A stretch of 7,531 nt of DNA, from positions 1-7,531 of the forward strand of contig WGCT01000428.1 in NCBI GenBank assembly GCA_015493625.1, read 5' to 3'. Shown piece after piece: positions 1 through 5,797 of the stretch. The notes beneath the pieces were generated by a model. That model did no database searches and was not told where the DNA came from. It saw only the letters and a program-made list of their open reading frames with translations. This DNA comes from Draconibacterium sp. (GTDB taxonomy: Bacteria; Bacteroidota; Bacteroidia; Bacteroidales; Prolixibacteraceae). How positions within the stretch are numbered: position 1 is the stretch's first letter; every line of letters begins with the position of its first letter. Position numbers and translations under genes: made by a program.

Positions 1-83
1 AAAAAAAAACAAAAGTTAACTATTTTTCTCAATAATAGATAAATAAATCGTATTCGAGAAATTGCGAAAAGCTACACAAAGAT

Positions 84-455
84 TCAACAAGGCGGGGCTA
101 AATCGGAATTCCGATAATTTTTAAATTGAAACCGGATTGGAGATTCAACGACCCAAACAGGCATTTCCTTAAGTTGTTTCAGCATAAACTTTTGGTTGCC
201 AGAACAACAACAAAGTACCATTTTAACTCCCCGGTCAAAATCTTCTTCTTCAAAGTTCATCTGGCAAGAGAAATCAAAATCGGAAACGGCTTCAATTTTA
301 ACTCCGTTACTTGTTAAGTTGTCTTCGGTATAGTAGTTCGTTTTGGCAATAAAAAGCACAAAACCAACCACCACAAAACCAATTACCGATAAATGTATCT
401 CCTTAAATATATGTAACCAACTCTTCTTCAAACAATTTAAAATTAATTGTGTCAA
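84..455 (-). CDS. Hypothetical small membrane protein, start uncertain
   Basis: This is an open frame of 123 codons that I do not recognise. It would encode a basic N-terminus, one hydrophobic segment at about residues 22-37 (rich in V, G, F and I), and a hydrophilic tail with an acidic patch (EEEDFD, about 69-74) and a CCC run at 82-84. It looks like a single-pass membrane protein with a short soluble tail. The frame has no ATG before the membrane segment. The only start giving the full length is a TTG at 453-455, which lies inside a perfect Bacteroidota -7 element on the same strand, so a transcript from that promoter would begin inside the ORF. An AAGGAG sits in the ORF (codons 18-19) but no ATG follows it. 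The frame may be a real gene with a non-ATG start, a decayed gene or a chance ORF. It diverges from corA. Confidence 0.35.
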   Translation of the reverse strand: MTQLILNCLKKSWLHIFKEIHLSVIGFVVVGFVLFIAKTNYYTEDNLTSNGVKIEAVSDFDFSCQMNFEEEDFDRGVKMVLCCCSGNQKFMLKQLKEMPVWVVESPIRFQFKNYRNSDLAPPC

Positions 456-460
456 AGGTA
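453..460 (-). promoter_or_regulatory. Putative -7 promoter element TACCTTTG (minus strand)
   Basis: Read on the minus strand this is TACCTTTG, an exact match to the Bacteroidota sigma-ABfr -7 consensus TAnnTTTG. No convincing TTG lies about 19 nt upstream. Transcription would start near 446 and run leftward through the small membrane-protein ORF. It is identical to the plus-strand element at 545-552. Confidence 0.4.
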
Positions 461-544
461 ATCCGAAAACGATTCCCTGTTTTTATTTTTTTACCTATTT
501 CAAAAAAAATTAAGTTTATTTAATTTATCGCATCAATAAAAAAT

Positions 545-552
545 TACCTTTG
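545..552 (+). promoter_or_regulatory. Putative -7 promoter element TACCTTTG for the corA leader
   Basis: TACCTTTG matches the Bacteroidota -7 consensus TAnnTTTG exactly and lies in an AT-rich stretch. The -33 region is weak, with TTTA at 524-527 the nearest thing to TTTG. A start of transcription near 558-560 would give a leader of about 118 nt before the corA ATG, and about 20 nt before the small leader ORF at 581. Confidence 0.55.
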
Positions 553-580
553 TCAGGCAAATTAAAAAATTAATTAGAAA

Positions 581-631
581 ATGGAATCAGACCCGTATCC
601 TGGTGAATATAGTACGATAAACTATTTGTAG
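581..631 (+). CDS. Putative MgtL-like leader peptide upstream of corA
   Basis: A short ORF of 16 codons plus TAG encodes MESDPYPGEYSTINYL. Its ATG follows an A-rich context (TTAGAAAATG), typical of Bacteroidota starts, and it lies entirely within the predicted corA leader. The first seven residues, MESDPYP, match the enterobacterial MgtL leader peptide ([17 protein letters not shown]) at positions 1, 2, 4, 5 and 7, and the length is almost the same (16 against 17). In MgtL this acidic/proline start makes ribosomes unstable at low magnesium, so that they drop off and expression of the downstream magnesium transporter rises. Salmonella corA also has a short ORF (corL) in its leader. The UAG at 629-631 forms part of a hairpin arm that competes with sequestration of the corA ribosome binding site. 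The ORF is in frame with corA, but TAG and a second stop (TAA at 659-661) separate them, so it is not an N-terminal extension. Translation has not been shown; the resemblance is by eye. Confidence 0.6.
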   Translation: MESDPYPGEYSTINYL

Positions 632-675
632 GGAAGCAGTTCCATTTCTCCCTGCAATTAAAAGTGGAGGAGAAA
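628..675 (+). promoter_or_regulatory. Two mutually exclusive leader hairpins controlling the corA ribosome binding site
   Basis: Hairpin A (off state) pairs 645-651 (TTTCTCC) perfectly with 669-675 (GGAGAAA). After a bulged A668 it continues with 652-655 against 664-667 (two Watson-Crick and two G-U pairs), leaving an 8-nt AATTAAAA loop at 656-663. This buries the whole GGAGG. Hairpin B (on state) pairs 628-634 (GTAGGGA) with 649-655 (TCCCTGC), six Watson-Crick pairs and one G-U. B uses the same bases as A, so both cannot form together. The 5' arm of B includes the leader-ORF stop TAG at 629-631. A ribosome at that stop would block B and allow A; one that leaves early would let B form and expose the binding site. 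No U-run follows either hairpin, so control would be translational or Rho-dependent rather than by intrinsic termination. Pairings were worked out by hand. Confidence 0.5.
666..670 (+). promoter_or_regulatory. corA: Strong Shine-Dalgarno of corA (GGAGG)
   Basis: GGAGG ends 6 nt before the ATG at 677, ideal spacing, and fixes the corA start. Strong Shine-Dalgarno sequences are unusual in Bacteroidota, where most starts rely on A-rich, unstructured leaders. Its full pairing inside leader hairpin A suggests that it is kept as a regulated site. Confidence 0.7.
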
Positions 676-676
676 A

Positions 677-1606
677 ATGATTAAAATTTTTAAAACTTTT
701 GGCGGCTACAAAGAGATAGCCAAATCGGAGAAAGGTTGTTGGGTAAACGTTATTCAACCAAATGCCAACGAAATTCAACGCCTGTCGAACGAATTTAAAT
801 TACCACAAGACATTATTAACGATATTTTAGATGCCGACGAGCGGCCTCGTGTTGAATTTGACGATACCTGGTCGTTGGTAATTATGCGTATTCCGGTTGC
901 TAACGAAAACAACGGAGTACCGTTTCAAACCATTCCGCTCGGAGTTTTCATTAGCGATGATTTTACGCTAACCCTCTGTTTACGCGACAATGAGGTTTTG
1001 CCAATGGAAGAGCACTCTCCGTTTAGAGGACAGTACCACCAGATAACCGACAACATAAACTTTATTTTGCGGTTGTTTCTCCGTTCGGGAAATATCTATT
1101 TAAAATACCTGAAACAGGTAAATCAGCAAACCGCTGCTATTGAGCAAGACCTCGAAAAATCGATTAAAAACAGGGAACTCAACAAGTTGCTGAAAATGGA
1201 AAAGTGTCTGGTTTATTTTATTACATCGATAAAAGCCAACGAAATTGTTTTAGCACGCCTGCGAAACTCGAAAAAAGTAACCTCCGAAATTAACGAAGAC
1301 CTGCTCGAAGATGCACTTATTGAGAATAAACAGGCATTGGAAATGGCACAAATTTATTCCGATATTCAAAGTGGAATGATGGATGCATTTGCCTCGGTAA
1401 TCTCGAACAACCTAAATGTTGTGATGAAACAGCTGACTTTAATCTCGATTATTTTAATGATACCAACTTTAATAGCAAGTGTTTTTGGAATGAACGTTCC
1501 GAACTCGATGGAAAATGCCAGCTGGGCAATGCCGGCAATTATTTTATCATCGCTGCTGCTTTCTATTCTAGGGGTTCTTTTATTTCGAAAGAAGCAGTGG
1601 TTTTAA
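677..1606 (+). CDS. corA: CorA family magnesium/cobalt transporter
   Basis: A 309-residue inner-membrane channel for Mg2+ (also Co2+ or Ni2+ in some members) that acts as a homopentamer. The cytoplasmic domain (about 1-250) carries the family motif around ILDADERPRVE (50-60) and a long helical stalk (about 140-250). Two C-terminal membrane helices follow (about 252-270 and 284-303). The first ends in the signature GMNVP at 271-275, which forms the selectivity mouth between the helices. The protein ends in a short basic tail, FRKKQWF, as usual in the family. Length is normal and the frame is intact. The start is set by GGAGG six bases upstream. The gene has a structured leader with a small ORF resembling MgtL, which points to control by magnesium. 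Its last 27 bp overlap the convergent S9 peptidase gene. The family assignment is secure; the exact cation is not. Confidence 0.95.
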   Translation: MIKIFKTFGGYKEIAKSEKGCWVNVIQPNANEIQRLSNEFKLPQDIINDILDADERPRVEFDDTWSLVIMRIPVANENNGVPFQTIPLGVFISDDFTLTLCLRDNEVLPMEEHSPFRGQYHQITDNINFILRLFLRSGNIYLKYLKQVNQQTAAIEQDLEKSIKNRELNKLLKMEKCLVYFITSIKANEIVLARLRNSKKVTSEINEDLLEDALIENKQALEMAQIYSDIQSGMMDAFASVISNNLNVVMKQLTLISIILMIPTLIASVFGMNVPNSMENASWAMPAIILSSLLLSILGVLLFRKKQWF

Positions 1607-3979
1607 ATTCTCTTCAAACAACTTAAAAATACGTTTATATTCGTCGGTCCAACTGCTTGGCTCAACAAACCCGTGGCGTTCAACTGGATAAACAGCCAGT
1701 TCCCAGTTCTCTTTTCCAAGTTCGATTAATCGTTGAGTTAGTCGTACAATATCCTGAAACTCAACATTATCGTCAACCATTCCGTGACACATTAACAGTG
1801 CCCCCTGCAAACCATTGGCATAATAAATTGGCGAACTGCGGACATACGCCAAACTGTCTTCAACCGGCGTATTTAATATATTTGCGGTGTAGCCGTGGTT
1901 GTAGTGCGCCCAGTCGGTAACCGAACGAAGTGCTGCTCCGGCTTTAAATGTTTCGGGGTTTTTAAACATAGCCATAAGCGTAATAAAACCGCCATACGAA
2001 CCGCCGTACAACCCTATTCTTTGTGGCGAAATTCCATATTTCTCAACCAAATATTTTGCACCGTCAACATTGTCCGACAAATCTTTTCCACCCATATTCC
2101 GGTAAATTCCTGTTCGCCAGTTTCGTCCGTAACCGGCACTTCCGCGGTAGTCGATATCTAAAACTGTATAGCCGTTATCAACCAAAAAGTTATGAAACTG
2201 GTACTCGCGAAAATAGCTGCTCCACCACTTATGGGCATTTTGCAAATAACCGGCTCCATGAACAAAAATTACTGCCGGCCCATTTTTCTCGTGATTTTTG
2301 GGGCGATACAATCGCGCATAAACTGTTGCGCCATCGCCGGCTTTAAAGGTTATAAATTTAGGCATTTGCCAGTGGTATTTATTAAACTCGTTGGTTGTTG
2401 AGTGGGTGATTTGTACTGCATTCGCGCCCTTTTTGTTTTCCTGAAGATACATTTCCCAGGGTTTATTCGCTGTCGAAAATCGGATTGCGAGCTGTTTTTC
2501 GTCGGGCGAAAGCGTAACTTCGTTACCACCGTCAACCGAAGTAATTTGTATAAGACGACCGCCCCACACCGGCATTTTATAAAAATGTTTTACCCCGGGA
2601 TGTACTTTGTTTGCAGTAAAATAGAAGCTTTTTTTATCGTTTGAAATCGATGCATTCGAAATTTCGAAATTGCCGCTTGTAAGTGCCTTTTTCTCTTTTG
2701 TATCGATATTAACCGCATACAAGTGCGAGTACCCCGACTCTTCGGAATGAAACCACACCGATTTATTGTCGGGCATCCAGCCAATTTCGCCGGTCGAGAA
2801 TCCCCAACCGCCAATTCCCGGGCCGCCAATCCACGCTTCATCGTGCTGTCGGTCGAGTAAGTCGAGCTCTCCGGTTGCCGGGTCGAGCAGTAAAATCCAG
2901 CGGTCTTTATTATCGGCCGAAAGAGCTACAACCACGGCCAAGTCTTCGGTTTCGTTCCAAACCGGGCCCAATAAATTTATTGCACGCTTCTCTATTTTAG
3001 TACTATCTTTCGGCATTTTGCCGGGATAGTCGCTCAGGTAAGCGGGTAAATCTTTTAATCCGGGAATGGTAGAAGAATTAATTTCAATGGTTTTGTTGTT
3101 ATTTACATCAAAAATCCCCATCGAAACTTTGGTTTGCGCGCCACCTACTTTGGGGCGTGCTTTTTGCTCTTCGGTGTAACCCGATTTTGTTACGTGGTGT
3201 GTAACCGAAGTCGGTTTATTCCCCGAGGCACTTTTATAGGTACTATAAATTACAAAATTCCCCGAGGCGCTCATCGAAAGTTCGCCCAATTGTTTTTTGC
3301 CTAAATATATTTTTTCAGGAGTAACCGGTTTCTCTTTTTTACGGCGGTATTCCCGTGCTTTACTCATTGCCTCTCTTTCGTTTAAAACATCGAAAAGTTC
3401 GCTTTGCTGCTCCTCGAGCCACTTTGTCTGCCCGCTGCTTTTGTGCTTCTCCCTCTTTTCTCCCTCAACAAAATTGGTAATCTGTCGAATCAGTCCTGTC
3501 TTAGGGTCGATTAAAAACAGATTATCGTCTTTTCGAAACGAAATCTGTGAATCGTTAATTGCAAACGTTGCCGACGAAGCATATTCCAGCCAATCGGTTA
3601 ACGGTTTTTCAACTCCTGTTTCTATATTTAACAGATAAATATTTCCGTTACGGGTATACACTTTTTCTGTTCTTGCCGAGTTATAATTGCCATATTTCGA
3701 TGGTAGTTTACGTTTTATCTCCAACGGAACTTTTTCAATTTTTTTAGTTTCTAACGAATAGGAGTAGAGCGACGAAAGTGTATCGTGCTCCGGATTCCAG
3801 TTAAAATAAATTGTTTCGCTGTTTTCGCTCCAGTAAATTCCCGACGGCGAAGTACCCATCCATTTATCGGGATTTTGCATTATTTTTTCAATGGTCAGCG
3901 CACTTTTATTGTTTTTCTGAATTTGCGAGAATGCTGTAATTGTACTAAAAAGGATGAGAGTAAGAAATACTTGTTTCAT
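1580..3979 (-). CDS. Exported S9 family (prolyl oligopeptidase/DPP-IV-like) serine peptidase
   Basis: A 799-residue protein with an N-terminal signal peptide (hydrophobic core about 4-17, ending AFSQ, likely cleaved near residue 19), so it probably acts in the periplasm or at the cell surface. Residues about 40-540 look like a beta-propeller of repeated short strands with turns such as SPDEKQLAIRF. The C-terminal alpha/beta-hydrolase domain (about 545-799) has the oxyanion-region HGAGY (574-578), the nucleophile elbow GGSYGG with Ser661, the acid in VDDNV (Asp736), and the base His769 in ERHGF. This order and the DDNV motif fit the DPP-IV/acylaminoacyl-peptidase branch. Such enzymes cleave dipeptides or short peptides, often after proline, but specificity cannot be read here. 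WLEEQ (187-191) could correspond to the DPP-IV Glu-Glu motif that binds the substrate N-terminus; this is uncertain. The ATG lies 11 nt after the aldo/keto reductase stop, so the two are probably cotranscribed. Its 3' end overlaps corA. Confidence 0.93.
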   Translation of the reverse strand: MKQVFLTLILFSTITAFSQIQKNNKSALTIEKIMQNPDKWMGTSPSGIYWSENSETIYFNWNPEHDTLSSLYSYSLETKKIEKVPLEIKRKLPSKYGNYNSARTEKVYTRNGNIYLLNIETGVEKPLTDWLEYASSATFAINDSQISFRKDDNLFLIDPKTGLIRQITNFVEGEKREKHKSSGQTKWLEEQQSELFDVLNEREAMSKAREYRRKKEKPVTPEKIYLGKKQLGELSMSASGNFVIYSTYKSASGNKPTSVTHHVTKSGYTEEQKARPKVGGAQTKVSMGIFDVNNNKTIEINSSTIPGLKDLPAYLSDYPGKMPKDSTKIEKRAINLLGPVWNETEDLAVVVALSADNKDRWILLLDPATGELDLLDRQHDEAWIGGPGIGGWGFSTGEIGWMPDNKSVWFHSEESGYSHLYAVNIDTKEKKALTSGNFEISNASISNDKKSFYFTANKVHPGVKHFYKMPVWGGRLIQITSVDGGNEVTLSPDEKQLAIRFSTANKPWEMYLQENKKGANAVQITHSTTNEFNKYHWQMPKFITFKAGDGATVYARLYRPKNHEKNGPAVIFVHGAGYLQNAHKWWSSYFREYQFHNFLVDNGYTVLDIDYRGSAGYGRNWRTGIYRNMGGKDLSDNVDGAKYLVEKYGISPQRIGLYGGSYGGFITLMAMFKNPETFKAGAALRSVTDWAHYNHGYTANILNTPVEDSLAYVRSSPIYYANGLQGALLMCHGMVDDNVEFQDIVRLTQRLIELGKENWELAVYPVERHGFVEPSSWTDEYKRIFKLFEENLKPLLLSK

Positions 3980-3990
3980 TTAAAAAAGTT

Positions 3991-4815
3991 TTAAAACGTA
4001 ATAAAATCGGGATGTCCGCCGAGGCGTCTGTTTTTATCGAGTCGGTCAATTGCGGCAATTTCGTCGTTGGTTAATGAAAAATCGAAAATATCGGCATTAG
4101 AAATTATTCGTTGCGGAGTAACCGATTTCGGGATGGTAACCACCCCTTTTTGGATATCCCAACGCAAAACAATTTGCACAGCTGTTTTATTGTATTTCTT
4201 TGCCAGTTTTTGCAAAAGTTCAATACTGTTTACCGCGCCTTTCATAATTGGGCGCCACGCCTCAACTTGAATGTTTTTCAATTTGCAATAGTTAAGTAGT
4301 TGGGGTTGTACCAGTTCAGGATGAAATTCGATTTGATTTACAGCAGGAACAATTTTGCAACTTGCAAGCAACTCGTTTAAATGGTGCTCCAAAAAATTAC
4401 TTACGCCAATAGCGCGTATCTTGCCACTTTCGTAAAGTTCCTCCATCGCTTTCCACGTTTCGGCAGAACGCTCTCTTTTGGGCCAGTGAATAAGATACAG
4501 GTCGAGATAATTGGTTTGAAGTTTTTCAAGACTCCTGTTAAATGCTTTAAAAGTTGATTGATAACCCTGCTCGGGATTCCATATTTTCGATGTCAGAAAA
4601 ATCTCTTTTCGAGGAATCTCACTTTTTACAATGGCATCGCCCACTCCTTTTTCGTTTTCGTAAACCGCTGCCGTGTCGATACTTCGGTAACCTGCTTTTA
4701 ATGCAACAGCAATTGCCTTTTCTACCTCTCCTCCCTCTGCAGCGCGAAAAACACCAAGACCGAGCCACGGCATTTTTACTCCGTTATTTAATTCTACTGT
4801 CGATTTAATATTCAT
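3991..4815 (-). CDS. Aldo/keto reductase
   Basis: A 274-residue cytosolic NADPH-dependent carbonyl reductase of the TIM-barrel AKR superfamily, closest in pattern to the bacterial 2,5-diketo-gluconate reductase/YvgN-like group (AKR5). The complete catalytic tetrad is visible: Asp47 and Tyr52 in SIDTAAVYENEKGVG, Lys77 in LTSKIW, and His110 in LYLIHWP. GVSNF (137-141), the QIEFHP strand (161-166) and the cofactor-binding IPKS (228-231) are also present. The usual EAYSPL segment reads EAWRPIMKG (185-193), a variant in the pocket region. Length is normal for this group. The natural substrate (aldehyde, methylglyoxal or sugar ketone) cannot be inferred. The ATG at 4813-4815 has an A-rich upstream context (CCATAAAAATG). 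The hydrolase gene ends 79 nt upstream, and no strong promoter is visible in that gap, so read-through from it is likely. The S9 peptidase follows after 11 nt. Confidence 0.93.
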   Translation of the reverse strand: MNIKSTVELNNGVKMPWLGLGVFRAAEGGEVEKAIAVALKAGYRSIDTAAVYENEKGVGDAIVKSEIPRKEIFLTSKIWNPEQGYQSTFKAFNRSLEKLQTNYLDLYLIHWPKRERSAETWKAMEELYESGKIRAIGVSNFLEHHLNELLASCKIVPAVNQIEFHPELVQPQLLNYCKLKNIQVEAWRPIMKGAVNSIELLQKLAKKYNKTAVQIVLRWDIQKGVVTIPKSVTPQRIISNADIFDFSLTNDEIAAIDRLDKNRRLGGHPDFITF

Positions 4816-4894
4816 TTTTATGGTAACTGAAAAGCTCCTAAATTACTATTTTTTCGTGGAAAATTATATGTAAGGTCTGCTGAAAAACATTGCA

Positions 4895-5731
4895 TTAAAA
4901 CATATCGTTAAACCGAAAGCGAGCGTTAAGAATTACCCCTTTTTCTGATTTTTTTAGAGATGCACATTCGGTATAAAAATCGTGTTCAAAAAATAGGATG
5001 TAATTTTTTTCTGCTACTTCATTTAAAAACTGCTCTTTCTCTTGTAATGCAGTCTCGGGAAACAGGTCGTATGCCGCCAGCCAGAGGAGTGGAACATTTG
5101 CAGCCGTAGGAATTAAATCGGCCGTGTAAACCAGTGTTTTGTTGTGGTATTTTATAAACGGAATCATTTGTCCCGGTGTGTGTCCGTCGAAAAAATGGAC
5201 ATTAAAATTTGGGAAAAGCAGACCTTCTTCTTCAACAAAATTCAGTTTTCCCGAGGTATTCATAAAACTCAGCACTGTGCTGTGGTAGGCTGCTTTTTCG
5301 CGTGCATTCGAAATTTTCGCATGCTCCCACTGTGTTTTGCTGCACCACAATTTTGCGTTTGTAAAGGTGAGCTGCAATTTGCCATCGATATTTTTTACTG
5401 CCCCTGTGCAGTGGTCCCAATGTAAATGGGTAAAAAAAACATCGGTAATTTCCGCCGGAGCAACGCCATAATCTTCGAGCGATTTTTCTAAATGATTTCC
5501 AGCAACAATTCCATTATTTTTCAGGTATTTCTCCGGGTAGTGATTTCCAACTCCGGCTTCAATTAAGATTTTCTGTTCTCCCTGTTCAATTAACAAACAG
5601 CGCATGGTTAGCCGTGTAAAATTCTGATTGTCGGCCGGATATACTTTGCTCCATAAAACTTTTGGAATTACACTAAAAAGTGCTCCTCCGTCGCAGTGCA
5701 AATGGCCTGCCGAAATTGGTGTTATTTTCAT
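4895..5731 (-). CDS. Metallo-beta-lactamase-fold hydrolase, YtnP-lactonase-like
   Basis: A 278-residue soluble protein with no signal peptide. It carries the full dinuclear-zinc ligand set of the MBL superfamily: HLHWDH at 102-107 (His102, His104, Asp106, His107), His184 in DGHTPGQ, Asp205 in TADLIP, and His250 in FFEHD. The N-terminal pattern DGGALFSVIPKVLWSKVYPAD (spanning about 14-34, key residues DGG, PK, LW and YPAD) resembles the YtnP-type quorum-quenching lactonases rather than glyoxalase II or RNase J. The early motif usually written as IDxG reads IEAG here (57-60). The likely chemistry is hydrolysis of a lactone or other cyclic ester; the substrate is unknown. A good Bacteroidota promoter lies 37 nt upstream, within the end of the DUF3810 gene, so the gene can be transcribed on its own and may lead the reductase and peptidase genes. 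Confidence 0.88.
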   Translation of the reverse strand: MKITPISAGHLHCDGGALFSVIPKVLWSKVYPADNQNFTRLTMRCLLIEQGEQKILIEAGVGNHYPEKYLKNNGIVAGNHLEKSLEDYGVAPAEITDVFFTHLHWDHCTGAVKNIDGKLQLTFTNAKLWCSKTQWEHAKISNAREKAAYHSTVLSFMNTSGKLNFVEEEGLLFPNFNVHFFDGHTPGQMIPFIKYHNKTLVYTADLIPTAANVPLLWLAAYDLFPETALQEKEQFLNEVAEKNYILFFEHDFYTECASLKKSEKGVILNARFRFNDMF

Positions 5732-5767
5732 GGTTCGGTGTGCATATTTAATTTACATCTCAACATT

Positions 5768-5797
5768 CAAAAGTAGAAGATTTTAGTTGAACGACAA
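5768..5797 (-). promoter_or_regulatory. Putative Bacteroidota promoter for the MBL-fold hydrolase
   Basis: On the minus strand a TTG (5795-5797) is followed after exactly 19 nt by TACTTTTG (5768-5775), matching the Bacteroidota pattern TTG-N19-TAnnTTTG. Transcription would start near 5761, about 30 nt before the hydrolase ATG. The upstream half lies inside the last codons of the DUF3810 gene, so these minus-strand genes need not be a single operon. Confidence 0.55.

Noticed and set aside
1..21. Possible minus-strand terminator (AGTTAACT palindrome at 14-21, then a T-rich run)
   Set aside because: The stem is at most 4 bp with no loop and lies at the window edge, so a terminator cannot be supported.
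581..676. corA with an N-terminal extension interrupted by a stop (pseudogene or recoding)
   Set aside because: The upstream frame carries two stops (TAG 629-631 and TAA 659-661), and corA has its own strong ribosome binding site and normal length.
587..778. Minus-strand ORF of 63 codons over the corA leader and 5' end
   Set aside because: It is antisense to the clear corA start and leader, has no recognisable features, and is best explained as a shadow frame.
2590..2841. Minus-strand ORF of 83 codons and several plus-strand ORFs within 1657-3994
   Set aside because: All lie inside the intact S9 peptidase gene in other frames, with no domain signal.
4816..4894. Promoter for the aldo/keto reductase in the 79-nt gap
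   Set aside because: Only imperfect -7 candidates (TAATTTAG and TAATTTTC on the minus strand) without a well-spaced TTG; too weak to list.
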